DNA of 26,653 bases from the NCBI GenBank assembly GCA_934131005.1, contig CAKOYV010000015.1, forward strand, positions 1 through 26,653. Direction: 5' to 3'. Position 1 is the stretch's first letter. Each line of letters begins with the position of its first letter. This DNA is from an uncultured Bacilli bacterium. Its GTDB lineage: Bacteria; Bacillota_I; Bacilli_A; RF39; UBA660. The notes below the pieces were generated by a model that worked only from the letters and a program-made list of their open reading frames with translations, had not been told where the DNA came from and made no database searches. Position numbers and translations under genes: made by a program. Below, piece after piece: positions 1-6,723 of this stretch.

Positions 1-3
1 ATC

Positions 4-133
4 TATGTCAAACGACATAAATTAGAATAAGACAAAATTACTAATTATCAATAAAAAAATTAGTAAAAATGTCTATAGGACAAAATTACTAATTATTACT
101 TTTAAAAAATAGGACAAAATCACTAATTAGTCA
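4..133. repeat. AT-rich direct and inverted repeats at left edge
   Basis: The 18-mer GACAAAATTACTAATTAT occurs at 31-48 and 79-96, with a near copy (two changes) at 113-130. The stretch 59-73 (ATTAGTAAAAATGTC) is a near reverse complement of the first 15 bases of the unit, so 31-45 and 79-93 can each fold back on it with an internal A-rich mismatch. A perfect 6-bp hairpin TATGTC-AAAC-GACATA lies at 4-19. No ORF is present here. Spacings of 48 and 34 bases do not suit a CRISPR array. Function unknown. Confidence 0.5.
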
Positions 134-142
134 CAAAAAGTA

Positions 143-175
143 AAAAAATAAAGCAAAAGACCTTTATTTTTTTTC
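143..175 (+). terminator. Rho-independent terminator of an upstream gene outside the window
   Basis: An 11-bp perfect A/T-rich stem (AAAAAATAAAG at 143-153 with CTTTATTTTTT at 162-172) encloses an 8-base loop and continues into a T-rich run. It probably ends transcription coming from left of the window. It sits immediately upstream of, and partly overlaps, the tRNA promoter. Confidence 0.55.
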
Positions 176-191
176 TCTTTTGTTATATAAT
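163..191 (+). promoter_or_regulatory. Probable promoter of tRNA-Leu
   Basis: A perfect -10 hexamer TATAAT at 186-191 lies about 19 bases before the mature tRNA end. The matching -35 position, 17 bases upstream (163-168, TTTATT), fits poorly. The -10 is clear and the -35 is weak. Confidence 0.45.
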
Positions 192-209
192 TATATTGCA
201 AGAAAAAAT

Positions 210-293
210 GCCAGCCTGGCGGAATGGTAGACGCGGTAGACTCAAAATCTACTATCTTCGGGTGTGAGGGTTCAAGTCCCTCGGCTGGTACCA
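210..293 (+). tRNA. tRNA-Leu (anticodon CAA), CCA encoded
   Basis: A class II cloverleaf can be traced by hand. The 7-bp acceptor stem GCCAGCC/GGCTGGT (210-216 with 283-289, closing G-T pair) is followed by discriminator A290 and an encoded CCA at 291-293. The anticodon stem GTAGA/TCTAC surrounds the loop CTCAAAA (241-247), giving anticodon CAA at 243-245, which reads UUG leucine codons. A long variable arm (around 253-265) and the T arm GAGGG-TTCAAGT-CCCTC confirm a type II tRNA, as expected for Leu. Confidence 0.97.
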
Positions 294-306
294 ATTATAA
301 ATATTC

Positions 307-335
307 AAGCTCTCTTAATGAGGGCTTTTTCTTTT
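307..335 (+). terminator. Terminator after tRNA-Leu
   Basis: Stem AAGCTCTC (307-314) pairs with GAGGGCTT (320-327, one G-T pair) across loop TTAAT. It is followed by TTTTTCTTTT on the plus strand, so it is best read as the end of the tRNA transcript. The minus-strand LytTR gene stops just beyond it and may also use the hairpin, although the minus-strand T tract is poor. Confidence 0.7.
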
Positions 336-343
336 GGGAAAAA

Positions 344-964
344 TCATAATTTCAATTTACTAACATAAGAAGGATTAATTAGAGTAGATCTATTCTCTTT
401 AATAAAATTAAGTTCTAAATTAAGTTTTTTTAAAGAAACTCTAACTCTAAAAGTATTATTAATAGTTTCAATAATACTATATTTAGAAGTTGTCTCTTTA
501 GTAACCTTAATAATATCACTAATAACTAATTGATAAGATTTATTCCCTTCTTTAATAGTAATAAATTTATTATTTGCTAATATTTTTGCCCCCAACTTAA
601 TACTTTCAGCTAAATTATAATTAAAATATTTATTTTTTGAAATATAAGTTAAGATAGCTAATCTCTGTGAAATAGCATTCTTCATCTCGTCATGAATAGA
701 AGCCAAAATAATAATACTTTTCCAGTCAAAAATTATATCTCTTATCTCATGAACTATATCATAACCATTATAAGTATCTCGAAGTTGAATATCAATAATA
801 TATATCTTACTACTATTATCATATAGTATCTTCCTAAGCTCTTCATCATACCTTTTAAACTTAACTATTTGTATATTTAAATTTTTTAAATAGGGAATAT
901 CTCTAATTGCTTTATCCATCTTATGTAGCCAATAATTTTCATCATCTATTATAACTATTTTCAT
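344..964 (-). CDS. LytTR-family response regulator (REC + LytTR), orphan
   Basis: A two-domain response regulator of the AgrA/ComE/LytR type, predicted to be a cytoplasmic transcription factor activated by phosphorylation. The REC domain (about 1-118) shows the acidic pair D7-D8, phospho-acceptor D58 (IYIIDIQL), switch S89 and conserved K110. Residues about 122-206 form a LytTR DNA-binding domain. I start at the ATG at 964 because AGGTG at 971-975 lies 6 bases before it; the longer GTG start at 973 would overlap that ribosome binding site. No histidine kinase lies next to it, and the downstream side is a tRNA on the other strand, so its partner must be elsewhere. It ends with TGA. The REC and LytTR assignment is firm; the target genes are unknown, with candidate DNA sites at 1058-1087 and 2032-2106. 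Confidence 0.88.
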   Translation of the reverse strand: MKIVIIDDENYWLHKMDKAIRDIPYLKNLNIQIVKFKRYDEELRKILYDNSSKIYIIDIQLRDTYNGYDIVHEIRDIIFDWKSIIILASIHDEMKNAISQRLAILTYISKNKYFNYNLAESIKLGAKILANNKFITIKEGNKSYQLVISDIIKVTKETTSKYSIIETINNTFRVRVSLKKLNLELNFIKENRSTLINPSYVSKLKL

Positions 965-993
965 TTTTTGCACCTACTAACTATACAAACAAT

Positions 994-1022
994 ATTATAA
1001 CAAATGGTTTACAAATAATCGA
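994..1022 (-). promoter_or_regulatory. Possible promoter of the LytTR regulator gene
   Basis: On the minus strand a perfect TATAAT occupies 994-999, about 20 bases before the Shine-Dalgarno of the LytTR gene. The -35 area (around 1017-1022) has only a weak TTCGAT-like match with an 18-base spacer. A weak -35 is common for promoters that need an activator, which would fit autoregulation. Confidence 0.4.
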
Positions 1023-1057
1023 ACAAAGATTAAAAAATATCTTTAAATATATAATTA

Positions 1058-1087
1058 TATGGCCAAAAACTATTTCTTTATGGTCAA
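1058..1087. promoter_or_regulatory. Candidate LytTR operator: 9-bp direct repeat with 12-bp spacer
   Basis: TATGGCCAA (1058-1066) and TATGGTCAA (1079-1087) differ at one base and are separated by exactly 12 bases. LytTR-domain regulators are known to bind two imperfect 9-bp direct repeats separated by about 12 bp. The pair lies roughly 70-100 bases upstream of the likely transcription start of the LytTR gene. The core does not match the usual AgrA-type ACAGTTA motif, so the call rests on geometry and location. Confidence 0.4.
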
Positions 1088-1118
1088 TAAAAAAAGCCTT
1101 ACTTTTAAAATAAGACTT
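1086..1118 (-). terminator. Terminator of the YHYH-like gene
   Basis: Read on the minus strand, AAGTCTTA (1111-1118) pairs with TAAGGCTT (1094-1101, one G-T pair) across a 9-base loop, followed by a T tract (1086-1095). It lies just beyond the stop codon at 1127. Confidence 0.75.
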
Positions 1119-1126
1119 TTACAACA

Positions 1127-1927
1127 TTACCCAAATAATCTTTTCTTTCTATATACATTTATAATGTATTTTCGCTTATCTCCATTTTCAGCCGTAACAG
1201 TAATTTTTATTTTATTCTTACCATATTTTAATTTATAACTATTCTTAACATTACTCTTAGCATTATTATCTTTTAAAATAACCTCAAAACTAATTTTTTT
1301 GTTTCCTCTTTTTACTGTTATTTGTTTACTTTTATTGTTCTTAAATTTAATTTTTTTACTGTTAAATTTAATTGTTGCTTTATTATTATCACTCCTTCTA
1401 TAAACATTAATTAGATACTCTCTACTAGTCCCATCTTCAGCAACAACGGTAAGTTTTATTTCATTGTTACCAAAATTTAAACTAATCTCGCCATCACCAC
1501 TGACATTAGCAACACTACTACTTGCAACTCCTTTAATAATAATTTTTTCATCATTAGTATAATAAGTATTATTCTCAAAATTAAATGTAATATCATTTAT
1601 TTTAACTTCTTTTAATCCTGTATCGTTACTTTTAGGCTTCTCTTGAATAATTGATTGAGTATTACTATTACTTTCTGAATTAACATAACCATTATCACTG
1701 CTACTAGTATCACTAGCACTATAACAAGGATTTGTACTAAAACTAGCACCATTAGGATACCAATAATTACCTCGTGCAACAGCTGCATGCCAATGTCCAT
1801 CACCATGCTGTCCGTAAGTGTTTCCATTGCAACTAATAATAGAGTCTCCTCTTAATCTTCCACTAGTAGCCCAAACACAATTAATTGCCAGAATAAAAGC
1901 TACTATTCCAAATATAATCTTCTTCAT
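1127..1927 (-). CDS. Secreted YHYH-like protein with two cadherin-like domains
   Basis: A predicted exported protein of 266 residues. Residues 1-20 form a signal peptide (MKK, hydrophobic core, end at VWA). Mature residues 21-50 (TSGRLRGD, C33, then HGDGHWH with H41, H45, H47) resemble the N-terminal Cys/His segment of YHYH-domain secreted proteins, possibly metal-binding. A Ser/Asn-rich linker (70-103) leads to two cadherin-like beta-sandwich repeats (about 105-177 and 184-260), each ending in a similar signature: EDGTSREYLINVYR and ENGDKRKYIINVYR. There is no LPXTG or C-terminal anchor, so it may be secreted or held by charge; the second repeat is strongly Lys-rich. I prefer the ATG at 1927 because GGGAG (1937-1941) is 9 bases from it but only 3 from the ATG at 1933. 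Ligand unknown. Confidence 0.8.
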   Translation of the reverse strand: MKKIIFGIVAFILAINCVWATSGRLRGDSIISCNGNTYGQHGDGHWHAAVARGNYWYPNGASFSTNPCYSASDTSSSDNGYVNSESNSNTQSIIQEKPKSNDTGLKEVKINDITFNFENNTYYTNDEKIIIKGVASSSVANVSGDGEISLNFGNNEIKLTVVAEDGTSREYLINVYRRSDNNKATIKFNSKKIKFKNNKSKQITVKRGNKKISFEVILKDNNAKSNVKNSYKLKYGKNKIKITVTAENGDKRKYIINVYRKKRLFG

Positions 1928-2031
1928 AAACATCTACTCCCATTCCTACAACACTAGTATAATAAAATATTATTAGATTTTAAAAATAATTGCTAATAGT
2001 AAAAAAATATCCATCTTTTGATATAAAGTAA

Positions 2032-2106
2032 ACAATTAGTCATTTGAAAATAACAAGCTTATTTAGCGACTTGTAGTCAAAAATTAATAAGAAGTTGACT
2101 AACTGT
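2032..2106. promoter_or_regulatory. Inverted repeat arms flanking the divergent intergenic region
   Basis: ACAATTAGTCA (2032-2042) and TGACTAACTGT (2096-2106, reverse complement ACAGTTAGTCA) match at 10 of 11 bases in inverted orientation. The right arm overlaps the -35 hexamer of the gene at 2154. Read on the minus strand it contains ACAGTTAG, close to the known AgrA half-site. Another TAGTCA lies at 2074-2079. This may be an operator between the divergent genes at 1927 and 2154. Confidence 0.4.
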
Positions 2107-2123
2107 CCCAAATATGGTTTAAT
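2095..2123 (+). promoter_or_regulatory. Promoter of the gene at 2154
   Basis: TTGACT (2095-2100) and TTTAAT (2118-2123) are separated by 17 bases; each differs from the sigma-A consensus at one base. The -35 is embedded in the right arm of the inverted repeat, so a protein bound there would compete with or contact RNA polymerase. Confidence 0.65.
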
Positions 2124-2153
2124 AATAACTATTACTTAAAGGGGGGGATTTTA

Positions 2154-2855
2154 ATGCCAAAGATAGAACAAGAAAAAAATAGAGAATCATCTGATTATTT
2201 ACAAAAAAACCAACATCAAAAGCAAGGACTTCTTTCTGCATGTAAAAAGACTGTATATGCAGCTATATTTTTAATATCAGGGGCAGTATCATTTAATTAT
2301 GCAGGGTTAGGTTATCCCTATATAAAAGATAAAGCAAAAAAATATTGTGCCAAGACTTATACTTATACAAGTAATAATGGTAATACTATGAAATATAAAT
2401 ATAAGTATCTAAAAGATATAGCAGATAATTTTGAAGAAAAAGCAACTTTAACAATTAAAGAAAAGTACACTGTAACTAAAAAGGGCGAGTATACTAGAAA
2501 AGTAGATGTATATAAAATAAAAGATTTAGGAGTTTATAATTATGAAGAGGTTTTAAATAATTATAAGAAATATGCAAATAAAAATAAAATAGATGAATAT
2601 TATGAAACTACTAATAAAATAAATGAAGACGCCCTAAATAAGATAGAAATAAGTCTTAAGTTTAATCAAATAGATAAAACAGACTATATAACAGTAGAAG
2701 AAAATGATTTTAAAAATATTACTTCTAGTTTTATTTATACTATCTTTGCTCTTATAGTGTCATATTACTACCTAACTTCTTTATATGAAGAATACGACTA
2801 TCGAAAAAGGGAAATAGATCGCATAAATAAAAGAATTAAAAGGCCGACAAAATAA
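2154..2855 (+). CDS. Two-TM membrane protein of unknown function
   Basis: I do not recognise the family. The 233-residue product has a polar N-terminus (1-32), a hydrophobic segment at about 33-55 (TVYAAIFLISGAVSFNYAG), a Lys/Tyr-rich region of about 130 residues that is probably extracytoplasmic, a second membrane segment at about 190-210 (FIYTIFALIVSYYYLTSLY) and a basic C-terminal tail. The ribosome binding site is a run of seven G residues preceded by A, about 7 bases before the ATG. It has its own promoter (2095-2123) and a probable terminator at 2889-2923, so it may be monocistronic. Its position between the LytTR gene block and the J-domain block, and the promoter-overlapping repeat, suggest it could be a regulated surface protein, but no sequence motif supports a specific role. 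Confidence 0.72.
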   Translation: MPKIEQEKNRESSDYLQKNQHQKQGLLSACKKTVYAAIFLISGAVSFNYAGLGYPYIKDKAKKYCAKTYTYTSNNGNTMKYKYKYLKDIADNFEEKATLTIKEKYTVTKKGEYTRKVDVYKIKDLGVYNYEEVLNNYKKYANKNKIDEYYETTNKINEDALNKIEISLKFNQIDKTDYITVEENDFKNITSSFIYTIFALIVSYYYLTSLYEEYDYRKREIDRINKRIKRPTK

Positions 2856-2888
2856 CCTTGTAACAAAACTAATCAATTCTGCTTCAAA

Positions 2889-2923
2889 CAACAATTTTTT
2901 TAAGATGAAAAGTTGCTTTTTTT
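2889..2923 (+). terminator. Probable terminator behind the two-TM gene
   Basis: CAAC (2889-2892) plus TTTT (2895-2898) pairs with AAAAGTTG (2908-2915), with two bulged A residues, followed by CTTTTTTT. The stem is weak but the T run is good. Confidence 0.45.
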
Positions 2924-2940
2924 AGAAAATATGGTATCAT
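2913..2940 (+). promoter_or_regulatory. Possible promoter of the DUF1292/J-domain operon
   Basis: TTGCTT (2913-2918) and TATCAT (2935-2940) are 16 bases apart, about 20 bases before the Shine-Dalgarno of the DUF1292 gene. The -35 would lie inside the preceding terminator. Confidence 0.4.
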
Positions 2941-2970
2941 AATATTGAAAGTAGTGAAAGAAGGTATATG

Positions 2971-3258
2971 ATGAGTGAAATAGAAATAGTAAACGATGAT
3001 AAAATAACTATTACTAAAAATAATCAATTAGTAGAGTGTGACATTTTATTTTCCTTTGAATGTGACGAATTAAGTAGATTATATATAGGTTATACCGATG
3101 GTTCTAAGGATGAAACAGGTGCAGAATTAATAGCAGTATCATACATAGATATCTTAGGAAATCAAAATATTTTGCATCAAGTAGAGAGTAAGGAAGAATG
3201 GAGTATGATTAATGATGTTATGCGTGATATTTCTAAAGATATGGTGGTGAAAAGATGA
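2971..3258 (+). CDS. DUF1292 family protein (YrzB-like)
   Basis: A small acidic protein of 95 residues whose layout (KITITKNNQLVECDILFSFE, then YIGYTDGSKDETGAE, AVSYID, and the ending EEWSMINDVM) matches the DUF1292/YrzB family of Firmicutes, whose biochemical role is not established. AGAAGG at 2959-2964 lies 6 bases from the ATG at 2971 but only 3 from the adjacent ATG at 2968, so I choose 2971. Its end overlaps the next start by 4 bases (ATGA), so it is translationally coupled to the J-domain giant. In typical genomes DUF1292 genes sit near alaS/yrrK, so this setting is unusual. It ends in TGA, confirming the standard code. Confidence 0.78.
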   Translation: MSEIEIVNDDKITITKNNQLVECDILFSFECDELSRLYIGYTDGSKDETGAELIAVSYIDILGNQNILHQVESKEEWSMINDVMRDISKDMVVKR

Positions 3259-6200
3259 ATAGTGAAGAATTACAAAAAATAATCAATACAATATCCCAAA
3301 ATATAGGTAATATTGAAAATGTTGATCGAATAATACAAGGTAAAAAGGCTAATGATGGCAATTATAATAGTTTAAAAAGTGATAAAAAGAAGCTTGAAGA
3401 TAAATTAAGAAGAGCTAGTGGAAAAAAACATTCTAAATCTCTTCCAGAAATTCAAAGAAAACTAGAAGAAGTTAACGTAAAATTAATTGAAAAAGAAAAA
3501 GAATTTAAGGCAAGAAAAGAAAAAATAGAAAAAGAATCTAGGAAAAAGATAATAGACTTGAGTGCAAAGTTGTTTAATCAGGATATAAATACTCTAAATT
3601 CTGATTATTTCAAACATTTATCTAAAGAATTTATAAAAAAATATCATCCAGACAATAACGAAAATAGTAAAATTAATATAGGTCAATTTCAAGCTATAAG
3701 TAAATTTATTGAAGAAAATATTATTTTCAAAAACAATCAAATAACCAGAAATTCTGTTCCTCAAAAAGACCAAGTACCAAGTATTTTAAGCAATATAATA
3801 AATTCTAACTATTCTCCTGATGATAGAGTTTATTATAGTACTCAAGTTAACAAATATATTAGAGAAATGTTAGAAAACAATAAAGTAACAAATAAAAATC
3901 TAGCTCAATTTCTTCACAATGAATTTGATAGTATTATTAATAATAATGTTAATAAAAATCAACAAAAAGCTGTTTTTGATGCTATATATACTCATGCTTT
4001 ATCTAATTTAAAGTCTAAAAGCATGGATAATGTTACACCAAGTATTACCAATCAAAAAAACAATGAAATTATTCCAGAATCAGAAAGACCCCGTTTTAGA
4101 AATACCTATGAAACTGATGAAGAATACCAAAAATATTTAAAAGAATTTTATTCTATGCGTGATTTTTGGCAAAATGTTGATTTGAAAGATAAAAATGATA
4201 CTAAAAAAATGAAGTCTATCTTAGAGGATAAATTTAAGATACCCCAAAATGATTATCCAAGATTAGCAAAACCAGAAGATAAGGTCAATGATAATACTAA
4301 TCAAAACAGCATTCCAAGATTACCCCAACATGATTATCCAAGGTTACCAAAACCAGAAGATAAGGTTAATGATAATACTAATCAAAACAATATTCCAAGA
4401 TTACCCCAAAATAATATTCCAAGATTACCCCAAAATGAACAAAAATCTCCTCAAAAAACTAATGATCTAACTTATTCGCAAATTATTAATTTCGTTAGAT
4501 ATGGTAAATATGATGTTGAAGGTATAACAGATGAATACATAGAAAAAAATCATGCCGAAAAAGGTGATAATCGTAAATATAAAGCTTCTAATATAAAGGT
4601 GCGCAAAAACTTTAAAGCAAGGATAAATTATAGTAATTGGGCATACAAACTTGTATCAATACCGGGTGCAGCAGTAAGAGCAGTTTATGATGGTGTACAG
4701 AAATTTTTAGGTAAAATAGGTTATGGTAAAAAAACAAAAGCAAGAATTGAAGCAATGAAAAAGAGAGCTAATGAATTAACTGATGAACAAGTAGAAACTC
4801 TTTTGAAAGACGAACAATTTGGGTCATCATATGGTGTAGGTGAGAAAAAATCTGATCATAATGAAGATATTATAGATACCTTATTAAGTGAAAGAGTTGG
4901 TAAATACAAGATGGATAAGGCTAAGGGAATGCAACTTCAGATGGATGAAATAATGACGGATTTAATAGATATTAAAAAGGTTGTTGATGAAAACAAAAAA
5001 ATTCAAAAAGATAAAAAAGTACTAAAAAAGCAAGTTGACGGTAATATGCGAGAGGTTGCTTTAACAGACGAAGAATTAAAACAGTATGATGAAAAAGCTA
5101 AGTTAAAATTAACTGGCAGTGCTGATAAAATTAGAAAGCTTCAAAAATTATGGAATGAGGGGAATGCTTTGTATTCAGAAGGATTTGATAGAGACTCACA
5201 AGCTCATATGTCTAAAATGAATGCTGTAGGATACCGCTTTTCTAAAAAACATGATGGTACAATGGATGAAAAAGTTGCCTTAGATTTTGCCCAAGCTACA
5301 TTTGATAACATTATAAAAAATAGTAACAATGATCTAGAAGTGTTCAATGCTTTCTTTGAACGTGAAAAATTATTCTATGATAATACTAAAATTGAAAATG
5401 GTTTTTTAGGCAAAAGAGATACAGGTACTCGCCAAGCAGAAGATCGTTATACTATAAAACAATATAATTATGAACCTGATCCATTTATTAAGAATCTTCT
5501 TCAAACAGCAGCTATTACTTCAACAATTATTCATACAGTAGATAGTATTACCACAAGTATTAAAAATGAAAGTACTAGAGTAAGTCACAATAATGATTTA
5601 AATAAAACAAATCAAGCTAATACTAATGCTCAACAACAAATAGATACACATTCAAATAATATTTTAAATCAACAAAATAACTTAATGAAAGGTGCTAAAG
5701 ATACAACTTCAATGCAAAGTGGTTTCTTAGGCGAGCTTGCTCATAGTAAAGCAGAACGTGCTGAAAGACTAGCAGGAACCCCTTATGGTAATCTAGATAT
5801 TCAAGCTCATAATTGGGAAAAATCCCTAATGCAACAATCTCATGAGCATATTCAAACTATTGCAGAAAATATTAAGAATGGATCTATGAACCATGCTGAG
5901 GCTTTTCATGAATTAGCCAGTTTCAATAAAGGTTTATCTAACCAATTAGCAACTACTTGTCAAGAATATATAAATATTATGAGAAAATATAGTGATCATT
6001 CTAATTGGAACTATGATGGTGTAAATTCTATAATAAACAAATTCCAAAATGGTACATCTTTTGAAAAAATGTTTGACTCAGTAGGAAAATGTTTAACAGA
6101 AGCAGAAGCTGTCTCTAAAATAAAAATAGAAATGGCTAAAGAATTAAAAGGCTTAGATAATGATGTAGCCTCTGCTATAACTTCCTCAGCAATGATGCTA

Positions 6201-6587
6201 GGCTACGTAGCATATCGTAATGGACAAGTCGTAAAAAATAACCAAGTATATTCAAGTGGAGCAACAAGTGCTTTAAACAATTATTTTCAAGAGCAAGAAC
6301 AGAAAAAACAAAAAGCTAAAGAACAAGAAGAGCAGAAGAAGGAGAAACAGACAAACAAACGAAATTCTGAAAATAAAGCCAAGAAAAAGAAATCAAAAAA
6401 ATCTAAACCTACTAACGAAGGTCTAACAGAAGAAGAAAAAGATATTTTAATAAAATATGGCTTAACAGAAGAACAAATACTTCTAGGTGAACAAAAAGAC
6501 CTAGAGTTTATGAAAAAATATGCCAAAATAATAAAAAGTCAATTCTATGAAGATAGTAAAAATAGCAATAAAGGACATCATAGATAA
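3255..6587 (+). CDS. Giant J-domain-like coiled-coil protein with Pro-rich repeats
   Basis: An 1110-residue protein without signal peptide or clear membrane segment. Residues 1-100 are highly charged and probably coiled coil. Residues about 97-155 resemble a J domain: helix-like FKHLSKEFIKKY followed by the catalytic H131-P132-D133 motif and a final helix GQFQAISKFIEENI. This suggests recruitment of an Hsp70/DnaK. Residues 330-391 hold two 27-residue repeats and a third short copy of the IPRLPQ kind. Residues about 500-740 are helical and charged; about 750-815 is Gln/Asn-rich; 820-1000 is a predicted helical domain; 1010-1065 is Gln/Lys-rich with a basic cluster. The tail repeats LTEE(E/Q). 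GGTGG lies 6 bases before the start, which overlaps the DUF1292 stop. No recognised full-length family; a role as a DnaK-targeting scaffold is inference from the HPD motif only. Confidence 0.75.
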   Translation: MNSEELQKIINTISQNIGNIENVDRIIQGKKANDGNYNSLKSDKKKLEDKLRRASGKKHSKSLPEIQRKLEEVNVKLIEKEKEFKARKEKIEKESRKKIIDLSAKLFNQDINTLNSDYFKHLSKEFIKKYHPDNNENSKINIGQFQAISKFIEENIIFKNNQITRNSVPQKDQVPSILSNIINSNYSPDDRVYYSTQVNKYIREMLENNKVTNKNLAQFLHNEFDSIINNNVNKNQQKAVFDAIYTHALSNLKSKSMDNVTPSITNQKNNEIIPESERPRFRNTYETDEEYQKYLKEFYSMRDFWQNVDLKDKNDTKKMKSILEDKFKIPQNDYPRLAKPEDKVNDNTNQNSIPRLPQHDYPRLPKPEDKVNDNTNQNNIPRLPQNNIPRLPQNEQKSPQKTNDLTYSQIINFVRYGKYDVEGITDEYIEKNHAEKGDNRKYKASNIKVRKNFKARINYSNWAYKLVSIPGAAVRAVYDGVQKFLGKIGYGKKTKARIEAMKKRANELTDEQVETLLKDEQFGSSYGVGEKKSDHNEDIIDTLLSERVGKYKMDKAKGMQLQMDEIMTDLIDIKKVVDENKKIQKDKKVLKKQVDGNMREVALTDEELKQYDEKAKLKLTGSADKIRKLQKLWNEGNALYSEGFDRDSQAHMSKMNAVGYRFSKKHDGTMDEKVALDFAQATFDNIIKNSNNDLEVFNAFFEREKLFYDNTKIENGFLGKRDTGTRQAEDRYTIKQYNYEPDPFIKNLLQTAAITSTIIHTVDSITTSIKNESTRVSHNNDLNKTNQANTNAQQQIDTHSNNILNQQNNLMKGAKDTTSMQSGFLGELAHSKAERAERLAGTPYGNLDIQAHNWEKSLMQQSHEHIQTIAENIKNGSMNHAEAFHELASFNKGLSNQLATTCQEYINIMRKYSDHSNWNYDGVNSIINKFQNGTSFEKMFDSVGKCLTEAEAVSKIKIEMAKELKGLDNDVASAITSSAMMLGYVAYRNGQVVKNNQVYSSGATSALNNYFQEQEQKKQKAKEQEEQKKEKQTNKRNSENKAKKKKSKKSKPTNEGLTEEEKDILIKYGLTEEQILLGEQKDLEFMKKYAKIIKSQFYEDSKNSNKGHHR
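4242..4426 (+). repeat. In-frame 81-bp tandem repeat
   Basis: Two 81-base units (4242-4322 and 4323-4403, 27 codons each) encode P-Q-[NH]-D-Y-P-R-L and a PEDKVNDNTNQN core ending IPRL. A 24-base partial unit (PQNNIPRL) follows. The DNA copies differ at only a few bases, indicating recent duplication and likely length variation between strains. Confidence 0.85.
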
Positions 6588-6590
6588 ATA

Positions 6591-6655
6591 AAAAGGACTA
6601 ATATAAAACAAAATGTGAATTTCTATAATTCAGATTAATAATTATTAGTCTTTTT
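6591..6655 (+). terminator. Terminator after the J-domain gene
   Basis: AAAAGGACTAATA (6591-6603) pairs with TATTAGTCTTTTT (6643-6655, one G-T). The long loop holds an inner hairpin TGAATT/AATTCA. The right arm ends in a T run. Confidence 0.6.
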
Positions 6656-6658
6656 AAT

Positions 6659-6687
6659 TTGCAATACAAGTAATATTATGTTAATAT
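6659..6687 (+). promoter_or_regulatory. Weak candidate promoter of the U32 gene
   Basis: TTGCAA (6659-6664) and TAATAT (6682-6687) are 17 bases apart. Both hexamers match the consensus only partly. Confidence 0.3.
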
Positions 6688-6723
6688 ATAGATAATTTAT
6701 AAAGAGAAAGAGTAAGTGGTAGT

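Noticed and set aside
31..130. Possible CRISPR array from three 18-base repeats
   Set aside because: Only three short units, unequal spacing (48 and 34 bases), AT-rich spacers resembling the repeats, and no cas genes.
1612..1827. Minus-strand 71-codon frame within the YHYH-like gene
   Set aside because: Out-of-frame shadow of the secreted protein with no ribosome binding site and biased hydrophobic content from the Asn/Ser-rich linker.
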